Source of the DNA: Desulfuromonadales bacterium
GTDB taxonomy: Bacteria > Desulfobacterota > Desulfuromonadia > Desulfuromonadales > BM103
DNA: 6,093 bases
Direction: 5' to 3'
NCBI GenBank assembly: GCA_030640215.1
Contig: DAOWJU010000113.1
Coordinates: 1-6,093, forward strand
Below the pieces are notes generated by a model. It ran no database searches, had not been told where the DNA came from, and saw nothing but the letters and a program-made list of their open reading frames with translations. The position numbers and the translations under genes were made by a program. The first letter of the stretch is position 1. Each line of letters starts with the position of its first letter. Below are positions 1-5,164 of the stretch, piece by piece.

Positions 1-628
1 GGGCGCCATGGCCAGGCAAGAGGTGTTCCTGGCCGTTGCCGTAATCGGAGAAGTGAATGTTGCGCATTCGCCCGGAATCGTAGAACTGGTGAAAGTCACC
101 GAGAAAATCGGTATGCATAGAGCCGCAATGTGCCGTGTCAAAAGTAAGGTAGAGGTTTCGCTCTTCCATGAAGCGGATCATGTTGTCTATCTTTGCCAGC
201 AGGTAGGGGTTCATTTTGAACTGTGGCAAGCTGGGCATGTTCTCAATCGTGATCAGGACGCCATCTTGGCCGATCTCAGACTGGAAATCTTTGATGTTTT
301 TCAACCACCTCCAGAATCTGAATTCGAAAGAGAGCCAGTTTGGCGGGTGAAAGTTGATCAGCGGAACCCCTGCATTCAGCGCCAGCTCAGCGCAGATCTT
401 TAACTGGTCACTCTTGTTTCCCCAGCCGTCAATATCAAAGAAAGGGGCATGAATGGAGAGTACCGGGAGAATGCTTTGCAACTCTTGCAGGTGTGCGAGA
501 TGCTTCGATCCGGCAAAGTCATGATTAATGATGACTTCCATACCGTCAAAACCGACATCCCTGGCCATTTCAAAAACCAGGGTCGGTGGTAAGGTGTATA
601 GGCTTCCTGCGGATAAAATCAACTTCAT
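1..628 (-). CDS. Sugar phosphate isomerase/epimerase-family TIM-barrel protein (3' end cut by window edge)
   Basis: The first 209 codons of a minus-strand gene are present; its C-terminus lies beyond base 1. The protein starts MKLILSAGSLYTLPP and has the pattern of the xylose isomerase-like / AP endonuclease 2 TIM-barrel superfamily. Candidate metal ligands fall in the expected order: His60 (SIHAPF), His94 (NFHPP), Glu129 (TIENMP), Asp164 and His167 (FDTAHCG), His192 (NIHFSDYG), and the HLLPGHG loop at 202-208. This loop resembles the HLLPGxG signature seen in sugar isomerase/epimerase members, and true endonuclease IV would show DPH-type motifs instead. Substrate cannot be told from sequence; a cytosolic divalent-metal enzyme acting on a sugar, sugar phosphate or polyol is inferred. 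The ATG at 628 is the first start after an in-frame TGA and has only a weak ribosome site. It overlaps the stop of a 12-codon ORF (ATGA), which suggests translational coupling. It lies 152 nt downstream of the symporter gene. Confidence 0.85.
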   Translation of the reverse strand, partial: MKLILSAGSLYTLPPTLVFEMARDVGFDGMEVIINHDFAGSKHLAHLQELQSILPVLSIHAPFFDIDGWGNKSDQLKICAELALNAGVPLINFHPPNWLSFEFRFWRWLKNIKDFQSEIGQDGVLITIENMPSLPQFKMNPYLLAKIDNMIRFMEERNLYLTFDTAHCGSMHTDFLGDFHQFYDSGRMRNIHFSDYGNGQEHLLPGHGA

Positions 629-663
629 TCTATATCTTCGTCAATGTTGTAATAAAACGACAT
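625..663 (-). CDS. Possible 12-residue leader peptide ORF overlapping the isomerase start
   Basis: A minus-strand ATG at 661-663 opens a 12-codon frame, MSFYYNIDEDIE, whose TGA stop shares the ATGA tetranucleotide with the ATG of the downstream isomerase. A GGAG-type ribosome site (complement of 677-683) lies about 13 nt upstream, which is longer than usual spacing. The arrangement is what a translationally coupled leader ORF would look like, and the isomerase start itself has no good Shine-Dalgarno sequence. A frame this short could equally be chance, or a remnant of a repeat or gene fragment. I do not recognise the peptide. Confidence 0.3.
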   Translation of the reverse strand: MSFYYNIDEDIE

Positions 664-680
664 TTTAGTTTTTCAGCTCC

Positions 681-724
681 TTTTCGGCCAATAGCTACGG
701 CTATTACTCTCAAATGAGCCAAAA
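681..724. other. Stem-loop element in the symporter-isomerase spacer
   Basis: A perfect 6-bp stem AATAGC / GCTATT with a 4-nt loop sits at 690-695 and 700-705. It is flanked by an outer near-complement: TTTTCGGC at 681-688 against GCCAAAA at 718-724, with one bulged base and an asymmetric internal loop. Neither strand has the T-run expected of a simple Rho-independent terminator. It lies between the symporter stop (781) and the isomerase start (628), so it may be an mRNA processing or stabilising structure, or part of a dispersed intergenic repeat. The rest of the 629-780 spacer holds only the short ORF noted separately and no recognisable gene. Confidence 0.45.
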
Positions 725-780
725 TCTGGTCTCAAACATCCAAGTTTTCGCTTCAGCCCTGATAGTCCGTATATGGTCTG

Positions 781-2304
781 CTAGGGACTGTGAACTTTCT
801 CGACCAGGAAACGCCTTAACTCTTCTGACGGGGGTGGTGTCAGGCGAGAAACAATAATCATCGTCAGGATGACAACCGGTGCGCCAATCAGGGCCGAAGA
901 TGTTGGTGGCAGCACAGCAAGTAGCGTTGGCGAGAGATGTCCGAACAGAATTGGCGCAAAAGTGATCATGGTGCCGACAGTCATACCAGCGATAGCGCCG
1001 TATTTGTTGGATCGATCCCACCAGATACCGAGCAGGAAGACCGGAAAGAGCGTGTTGCCAGCCAGGGCAAAGGCGACTGCGGTGATCTGCGCAATCAGCC
1101 CGGGAGGATTGACAGCGACCACCAGCACCAGTAGCGCTAAAACCAGAGTTGCTCCCTTGGCAACAATCAGCAGGTGCTTCTCGTTGGCATTCGGGTTGAT
1201 CAGGCGATAATAGATATCGTAAGAAACAGTGCCGGCCGCAGTGACCAATAATCCGGTGATGGTGCTGATGGCAGCAAGGATGCCACCGATAGCGAGTGCG
1301 CTGACCAGAATCTCGTTGAGGCCGACCCATTCCGCGGTTTTGATAACGATGATATCTGCCAGCGCTTGAGCCTCTGCTGGGTCGAGGACTGTACCTGAGG
1401 TTGTCAGCCAGGAGTGGGCGAAGGCACCAAAAGCTGGTGCGCTCCAGTAGAGCAGGCCGATAAAGAAGAGGCCCCAGACCACCCCCCAGCGGGCGTCACG
1501 ATTATTGGGGACCGTATAGAAACGTGAGAGTACGTGTGGTAACCCTGCGGTGCCGACCATAAGGGTGAAGCAGAGCGCGATCCATTCGTAAGGTGTGCCG
1601 AAGGTCCAGGGGAAAAGGTAGGCTGTGGAGAGCTGTTCCGGCAGGTCGCGCAAGGCGCTACCATAGCTGAATTGCGGGACGAGCCAGTTGTAGCCCAATT
1701 TTTTGGCGATCATCATCAGCGGAATAATGAAAAAAAGAATCAGAAGCAGGTAGTGCATCTGCGGGTTGCGGGATGCTTTGATGGCCCCTGCAACCATAAG
1801 AAAGACAAAGGTCACTAACACGCCGAAGACCAGGGCCTGGGTGTATTCGATGCCGAACATCCAGGCAAAGACCAGGCCGAGCCCCTTGTATTGAGCGACA
1901 CAGTAGATCAGGGAGATGATAACTGCGATAACCGCAGAAAAAACCCGCGCCACCGGGGAGTCATAACGTGCTGCCACAAAGTCCGGGGCTGTATACTTGC
2001 CGAAACGACGGATCTGACTACCCATCAGTACCAGCAGCAAGACATAACCACCTGTCCAGCCGAGGATGTAGGCGAAAGCAAAGTAGCCGTTCAGGAAAAA
2101 GACCCCGGCGATGCCGAGGAAGGAGGCGGCGCTCATCCAGTTTGAAGCAATTGCTGCACCGATTTTGGCATGGCCGATTGAGTGAACCTGGAGGCCGTAG
2201 CCGCCCTTGTCATGGCGTCGGGTCAGCAGTCCCACCACCAGAGAGACAAGCAGAACACAGCCCAGCAGGAAGAAAGGCGTGTATTTTACCGTGGACTCTA
2301 TCAT
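781..2304 (-). CDS. Sodium:solute symporter, large subunit (SSF family, VC_2705-type, ActP-like)
   Basis: This 507-residue membrane protein has about a dozen hydrophobic segments and belongs to the solute:sodium symporter (SSF) family. It imports a solute, probably a small organic acid such as acetate, using the sodium gradient across the inner membrane. Diagnostic stretches are NWMSAASFLGIAG (55-67), GKYTAPDFVAARY (102-114), the SSF signature GTAGLPHVLSRFYTVP (251-266) and the Ser/Thr-rich sodium-site helix around AISTITGLLVTAAGT (345-359). The protein preceding it is a DUF4212 small subunit. That pairing is characteristic of the VC_2705 subfamily rather than of classic ActP, which is paired with a DUF485 protein (YjcH). 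At 507 residues it is somewhat shorter than many relatives, apparently in the loop near residues 297-325. The ATG at 2304 has a strong AGGGGAA ribosome site (complement of 2310-2316) that runs into the small-subunit stop codon, so the two are probably translated together. The substrate is inferred. Confidence 0.92.
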   Translation of the reverse strand: MIESTVKYTPFFLLGCVLLVSLVVGLLTRRHDKGGYGLQVHSIGHAKIGAAIASNWMSAASFLGIAGVFFLNGYFAFAYILGWTGGYVLLLVLMGSQIRRFGKYTAPDFVAARYDSPVARVFSAVIAVIISLIYCVAQYKGLGLVFAWMFGIEYTQALVFGVLVTFVFLMVAGAIKASRNPQMHYLLLILFFIIPLMMIAKKLGYNWLVPQFSYGSALRDLPEQLSTAYLFPWTFGTPYEWIALCFTLMVGTAGLPHVLSRFYTVPNNRDARWGVVWGLFFIGLLYWSAPAFGAFAHSWLTTSGTVLDPAEAQALADIIVIKTAEWVGLNEILVSALAIGGILAAISTITGLLVTAAGTVSYDIYYRLINPNANEKHLLIVAKGATLVLALLVLVVAVNPPGLIAQITAVAFALAGNTLFPVFLLGIWWDRSNKYGAIAGMTVGTMITFAPILFGHLSPTLLAVLPPTSSALIGAPVVILTMIIVSRLTPPPSEELRRFLVEKVHSP

Positions 2305-2309
2305 TATAG

Positions 2310-2316
2310 TTCCCCT
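2310..2316 (-). promoter_or_regulatory. Ribosome binding site of the symporter large subunit
   Basis: AGGGGAA on the minus strand lies 5 nt before the ATG at 2304. It overlaps the TAG stop of the small subunit (2315-2317), so ribosomes finishing the small subunit stop on the large-subunit start site. Confidence 0.75.
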
Positions 2317-2644
2317 AACGCCGCCTGCGATAACTGGAGCTTAGCCAGTCGATCAGGATGTTGAAGCAAAAACAGAGAAAGATAAACCAGAGGATCAGAA
2401 ACTGGCCACTGAACCAGAAGTAGGCCGGAACGCCGAAGATATAAGGGACTTCAGCCAAGGTGCTGGCCGGGTCACTGTGGATGATTGCCAGGTGGATCGG
2501 CATGCCGAAGGTCGCTATCGCCCAGGCGGCAAGGGTGATCCAGATGATCGTAACCTCTTTGCGCATGAAACCGGGGCGTGGGCGGAAGAAGTTAACGCGG
2601 AGGTCCTCTCTGCTTGGAGAATTTTGCTCATTGGTTTGTGACAT
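2315..2644 (-). CDS. Sodium:solute symporter, small subunit (DUF4212)
   Basis: This 109-residue protein matches the DUF4212 family, annotated as the putative small subunit of VC_2705-type sodium:solute symporters. After a hydrophilic N-terminus (1-18) comes the typical NFFRPRPGFMRKEVTIIW stretch (18-35). Two membrane segments follow, at about 31-49 and 77-99, and the chain ends in a basic tail (YRRRR) that should face the cytoplasm. The role is inferred from family and context: it probably partners or stabilises the large subunit, whose gene begins 10 nt downstream. I chose the ATG at 2644 because AAGAGGAA (complement of 2653-2660) sits 8 nt upstream. A TTG start at 2665 would add seven residues (ending at this Met) but would place that ribosome site inside the gene. 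A sigma-54-type promoter lies about 80 nt upstream. Confidence 0.9.
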   Translation of the reverse strand: MSQTNEQNSPSREDLRVNFFRPRPGFMRKEVTIIWITLAAWAIATFGMPIHLAIIHSDPASTLAEVPYIFGVPAYFWFSGQFLILWFIFLCFCFNILIDWLSSSYRRRR

Positions 2645-2652
2645 GTCTTGAG

Positions 2653-2660
2653 TTCCTCTT
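2653..2660 (-). promoter_or_regulatory. Ribosome binding site deciding the small-subunit start
   Basis: AAGAGGAA on the minus strand, 8 nt before the ATG at 2644. Its position favours this ATG over the in-frame TTG at 2665. Confidence 0.7.
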
Positions 2661-2667
2661 CTCAATA

Positions 2668-2685
2668 AGCGGCAGAAGGGCCGCT
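2668..2685 (-). promoter_or_regulatory. Leader hairpin upstream of the symporter operon
   Basis: AGCGGC (2668-2673) and GCCGCT (2680-2685) form a perfect 6-bp G+C-rich stem with a 6-nt loop. It would lie in the 5' untranslated leader of the symporter mRNA, starting 7 nt upstream of the ribosome site. No T-run follows, so it is not a standard terminator. It may stabilise the leader or affect ribosome access; the function is inference. Confidence 0.4.
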
Positions 2686-2704
2686 ACAATCAAAACCGCC
2701 GGAA

Positions 2705-2727
2705 TTGCTTAACGTTGGTTAATGCAA
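2705..2727. other. Dyad-symmetric stem-loop overlapping the sigma-54 promoter
   Basis: TTGCTTAAC (2705-2713) and GTTAA plus GCAA (2718-2722, 2724-2727) are complementary around a 4-nt loop, with one unpaired base at 2723, giving a 9-bp stem. A further perfect 7-bp inverted repeat brackets it: CAAAACC at 2691-2697 and GGTTTTG at 2729-2735. The element covers the -12 box and predicted start site of the symporter promoter and lies just past the truD stop. It could be an operator, or an RNA structure that ends or trims the truD transcript. No clear U-tract follows, so I do not call it a terminator. Confidence 0.45.
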
Positions 2728-2739
2728 AGGTTTTGCCAA
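2723..2739 (-). promoter_or_regulatory. Sigma-54 (RpoN) type -24/-12 promoter for the symporter operon
   Basis: The minus strand reads TTGGCAAAACCTTTGCA. This matches the sigma-54 consensus (YTGGCAC-N5-TTGCW) at the invariant GG and GC pairs, with the required spacing, and at most flanking positions. Transcription would start near 2712, giving a leader of about 68 nt before the small-subunit ATG. Sigma-54 promoters need an ATP-driven enhancer-binding activator, so the transporter is probably switched on by a regulator outside this window. No upstream activator site could be identified; one would have to lie inside truD. Confidence 0.7.
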
Positions 2740-2741
2740 TT

Positions 2742-3944
2742 TTAACCGAGGTCATGGGTTTTCATGACTTCGGCAAGTACGGTTGTCGCGAAGCTGCCTT
2801 TTGGTAAAGAAAACGAGACCAGCAAATTGGCTCCATCCAGAGTACTCTCAGGCGCATGTACCGGCACCCGCAATGGGCGTCGCTCGCCGCTCATGGCCAA
2901 GCCAGCAGAGAGACGGAACGATTCCAGGGTAAGGTCTTCCTGGTCGAGCAGGTCCTGTTCGAGTTGACCAGCCTGATTCTCGGCAAGCTTTGTCTTATAG
3001 CCGAACAGCGGTGCCGTTGGACTGATCTCAAAAGTGTCGGCGCGTGGTTGCTCCGCTGCCGGGTCGGTCACCAGAAAACAGGCACCGTTGATATGTTTGC
3101 ACGCCAGGTCTCCGGGCCAGAGCTGATGCAGAGAGTCCAGACGCATATCAACCAGACGATTAAAGAGACTCGACTGGTATGCAGAGAGATAGAGCCTCAA
3201 TAATTTGCGGGGCATGGCCAGGACAGCCTTGCGGGCACTCTTGCCGTCTTTGAGCATCTCCAGCAGGCGACGCTCCGGCCGACAGTGACGCGGCAGCTTT
3301 GCAATCGCCGTCAGCAGATCTCCGCAGTGATACGCTTCGATAGCCTGTTGCCAGCCGGGATGAGTGATCTCTGCCGAATTTCCCATGATTTCGTCAATAG
3401 CCGCGCTGTAATCATCGCGAAGAATCGCTCGGCCGACGCGGTGTGAGTTGCCCTGAGCGCCGTAACGTTGTTCGCCGAAGCGATTAGGGACACCGACCTT
3501 TGCAAGTACACCGAGAATTGTTTTGGCGCGTTGTAATGCTTCTGGCCCCGGTTGATGGATGCGAATCCGGAAACGATTTCCTGCCAGGTGGCCGGGACGC
3601 AGTTTGTTGAGATGTAGAGTGGCGGAGAGAATTGTAACTCCGGGGATCTGCAGTCCTTTGACGTCATCGGGCTTGCGTAATGGCACGGAAACTGTCTGCC
3701 GGGTGATGGCCTGAGCGTCCTTCAGGCCGGCATAACCAAGGTCGCGCTCCTTGCAGTTGAGAGCATTAGCCAACTCCCGAAGCAGGTCGTAGGTTGTCAG
3801 TCCACACTTTTCAACGCGCAAATAGAGATGGTCGCCTTCGCCACAGGGTTTATAAAGAGGGATCTCATCAACCTGAAAATCTTCCGGTTGCTGGCGGATG
3901 ATGCCTCCCGTACCCGGTAATTGAGTGGTCAGGAAGTCAGTCAT
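2742..3944 (-). CDS. truD: tRNA pseudouridine(13) synthase TruD
   Basis: TruD isomerises uridine 13 to pseudouridine in the D-arm of certain tRNAs (tRNA-Glu in E. coli). The 400-residue product carries the family motifs in order: EDFQVDEIP (21-29); GYAGLKDAQAITRQ (70-83) with the predicted catalytic Asp76; LRPGHLAGNRFRI (116-128); and NRFGEQRYG (154-162). A LYLSAYQSSLFNRL segment occurs later in the protein. At 400 residues it is longer than the roughly 350 of E. coli TruD; the TRUD insertion domain follows the NRFGEQRYG motif. The ATG at 3944 is chosen because the conserved protein begins there and AAAAGG (complement of 3951-3956) lies 6 nt upstream. The open frame runs a further 27 codons upstream to a GTG at 4025, but that stretch is simply trmB in another frame. 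It overlaps the end of trmB by 8 nt (ATGACTGA), so the two are probably translationally coupled. Confidence 0.96.
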   Translation of the reverse strand: MTDFLTTQLPGTGGIIRQQPEDFQVDEIPLYKPCGEGDHLYLRVEKCGLTTYDLLRELANALNCKERDLGYAGLKDAQAITRQTVSVPLRKPDDVKGLQIPGVTILSATLHLNKLRPGHLAGNRFRIRIHQPGPEALQRAKTILGVLAKVGVPNRFGEQRYGAQGNSHRVGRAILRDDYSAAIDEIMGNSAEITHPGWQQAIEAYHCGDLLTAIAKLPRHCRPERRLLEMLKDGKSARKAVLAMPRKLLRLYLSAYQSSLFNRLVDMRLDSLHQLWPGDLACKHINGACFLVTDPAAEQPRADTFEISPTAPLFGYKTKLAENQAGQLEQDLLDQEDLTLESFRLSAGLAMSGERRPLRVPVHAPESTLDGANLLVSFSLPKGSFATTVLAEVMKTHDLG

Positions 3945-4638
3945 TTTCGGCCTTTTGCCAGTCGAAGCGATAGCCACGTTGAACGGCCGGAACGGGCAGC
4001 TCCTGGCGCGATATCGTTGCATCACGTTGATGATGAATGAAATAGATCTGCTGGCCCTTGTCGAGAAAACGTTGCATATATTTGGAGATCGGATAATCAG
4101 GCAAATGATGTGTCCAGTCCTCCGGCAACATATTGCGATAGCCGGTTAAATCGCGGATCTGCTCGGCGACATCTACCGCGTAATTATCAAAATCAGTGCT
4201 GAAGAAGAGGTTGCCGCCCGGCCGCAGAAATTGAGCCAGGGTTAAGAGCAATTCCCGGTTGACCAGGCGCCTGCCGCGATGCCGCTTCTTGGGCCAGGGA
4301 TCCGGGCAGTTGATGTAAACAGCGGCGAGACTCTCTGGATGCAGTCCTTTGTCGAGCAGCCAGCGGGCTTCAACGCGCATGACACGGACGTTTTTTAAGC
4401 CTGCCTCGTCAATCTTTGCGCAGGTTTTCAAACAGCCCTTGTTGTAGATATCAACAGCAAGAAAATTAATCTCCGGCTGTTTGCTGGCCTGCTCAAGGAT
4501 GAAGTGGCCAATACCACAGCCGATCTCCAGGGCCAGAGGGTTGCTGTTGCCAAAGATCGCTGACCAATCCAATGGTTTGTCCGGGGTCCTGTCAGGGATA
4601 AAGTTAGGGGAGGTAATCGGGATAATGCGTTGGGTCAT
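3937..4638 (-). CDS. trmB: tRNA (guanine-N7-)-methyltransferase TrmB
   Basis: TrmB uses S-adenosylmethionine to make 7-methylguanosine at position 46 in the variable loop of tRNAs. The 233-residue protein is a class I methyltransferase. It has motif I LEIGCGIGHF (37-46), an acidic SAM-contact site AVDIYNKG (61-68), and the TrmB signature NCPDPWPKKRHRGRR (110-124), in which Asp113 corresponds to the catalytic Asp of E. coli TrmB. STDFDNYA (147-154) and the C-terminal YPISKYMQRFLDKGQ (182-196) are also typical. The length is normal for the family. The ATG at 4638 is chosen because GGAAGAG (complement of 4642-4648) lies immediately upstream; the TTG at 4650 would consume that site as coding sequence. 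It starts 45 nt after the cytochrome gene with no terminator between, and its end overlaps truD by 8 nt. Confidence 0.96.
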   Translation of the reverse strand: MTQRIIPITSPNFIPDRTPDKPLDWSAIFGNSNPLALEIGCGIGHFILEQASKQPEINFLAVDIYNKGCLKTCAKIDEAGLKNVRVMRVEARWLLDKGLHPESLAAVYINCPDPWPKKRHRGRRLVNRELLLTLAQFLRPGGNLFFSTDFDNYAVDVAEQIRDLTGYRNMLPEDWTHHLPDYPISKYMQRFLDKGQQIYFIHHQRDATISRQELPVPAVQRGYRFDWQKAEND

Positions 4639-4641
4639 CTT

Positions 4642-4648
4642 CTCTTCC
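4642..4648 (-). promoter_or_regulatory. trmB: Ribosome binding site deciding the trmB start
   Basis: GGAAGAG on the minus strand, ending 3 nt before the ATG at 4638. It supports that ATG over the in-frame TTG at 4650. Confidence 0.6.
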
Positions 4649-4683
4649 AAATAGGTTGATATCAGGCTTGTGGGTGAATATTG

Positions 4684-5007
4684 TTATGATTCTGGCTGTA
4701 TGAAGTTGACCAGGGCTTCAAGTTCTTCCTGCGACAGGTGACTGAAGTCAGGAATTGAGCTGTTGCCGTGCTTCCCACTTCTATTCACCAGCTTTAGCCG
4801 GATCTCTGCCCGGGAAAAGTTTGCGCGTATTTCTTCAAAGCTGTCAGCAACCGTGCCGCCGTCGCCTTCCAGGGCATGGCAGGCTTTACAGCCCTGTGAA
4901 TTGATCAATTTGCGTGCCGGGCCTTCATCTGTTTCTTCACTGCTGGCCGGTAAAACTGTCATGGCCGTAAGTAAAATAACTGCGATGATCAACCAGATCC
5001 GGTCCAT
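4684..5007 (-). CDS. Small exported monoheme c-type cytochrome without a methionine ligand
   Basis: This 107-residue protein starts MDRIWLIIAVILLTAM, a Sec signal peptide that should be cut near residues 22-23, leaving about 85 residues in the periplasm. One heme-attachment motif, CKACH, lies at 40-44, followed by a glycine-rich GDGGT stretch. The C-terminal IPDFSHLSQEELEALVNFI (85-103) has the shape of the class I cytochrome c ending, usually MPxFxxLSxEExxALxxYI. The methionine that normally gives the sixth heme ligand is replaced by Ile85, and the mature part contains no methionine at all. His80 or His90 are the only obvious alternative distal ligands. The role is probably electron transfer in the periplasm; the partner is unknown. 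The ATG at 5007 is chosen because GAGGAG lies 4 nt upstream and the signal peptide begins here; longer upstream starts would extend past the promoter. trmB follows 45 nt downstream. Confidence 0.88.
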   Translation of the reverse strand: MDRIWLIIAVILLTAMTVLPASSEETDEGPARKLINSQGCKACHALEGDGGTVADSFEEIRANFSRAEIRLKLVNRSGKHGNSSIPDFSHLSQEELEALVNFIQPES

Positions 5008-5011
5008 GATG

Positions 5012-5017
5012 CTCCTC
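5012..5017 (-). promoter_or_regulatory. Ribosome binding site deciding the cytochrome start
   Basis: GAGGAG on the minus strand, 4 nt before the ATG at 5007. It rules in this start over in-frame starts further upstream (up to 5109). Confidence 0.75.
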
Positions 5018-5038
5018 TCAATTCCAAGTGTGAAGTGT

Positions 5039-5067
5039 AGCATAGCGAAAATTAAGTTGTACGCCAA
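5039..5067 (-). promoter_or_regulatory. Sigma-70-like promoter for cytochrome-trmB-truD
   Basis: On the minus strand, TTGGCG (complement of 5062-5067) and TATGCT (complement of 5039-5044) are separated by exactly 17 nt and match the -35 and -10 consensus at four of six positions each. Predicted start near 5032 gives a short leader of about 25 nt, with the ribosome site just before the ATG at 5007. No further good promoter was found between the cytochrome and trmB. Confidence 0.5.
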
Positions 5068-5087
5068 GCCGGGAAAGGGGAAAGAGC

Positions 5088-5116
5088 TTGAAATCATCGC
5101 AATGGGCAAGTAGTCT
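5088..5116 (+). promoter_or_regulatory. Weak sigma-70-like promoter candidate for aroF
   Basis: TTGAAA (5088-5093) is followed after 17 nt by TAGTCT (5111-5116). The -35 is good but the -10 matches the consensus at only about three positions. It would start transcription near 5123, about 42 nt before the aroF ATG, and lies back to back with the cytochrome promoter. No attenuator or leader peptide is visible in the short leader. Confidence 0.3.
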
Positions 5117-5164
5117 AACTTCGGAAAAGCTGTAAGGCAAAATAAACTTTAAGGAGTATTCCTC

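Noticed and set aside
8..403. 131-codon plus-strand open frame at the left edge
   Set aside because: It lies antisense to the isomerase/epimerase frame, which shows clear conserved metal-ligand motifs; the plus-strand product matches nothing I recognise.
690..705. Rho-independent terminator for the symporter gene
   Set aside because: The hairpin stem is A+T-rich and only 6 bp, and no T-run follows on either strand.
710..1330. 206-codon minus-strand open frame overlapping the 3' half of the symporter gene
   Set aside because: It is a shadow frame of the symporter coding sequence: low-complexity, Cys/His/Arg-rich, no family resemblance. Only its last stretch lies in the intergenic spacer.
2705..2735. 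Rho-independent terminator after truD
   Set aside because: A stem-loop is present, but it is A+T-rich, bulged, and not followed by a T-tract; it also coincides with the sigma-54 promoter.
3945..4025. 27-residue N-terminal extension of truD from a GTG at 4025
   Set aside because: The extension lies wholly within trmB in another frame, resembles no TruD N-terminus, and the ATG at 3944 has a proper ribosome site.
5008..5109. 34-residue N-terminal extension of the cytochrome
   Set aside because: It would read through the predicted promoter and ribosome site and put residues ahead of a well-formed signal peptide that starts at the ATG at 5007.
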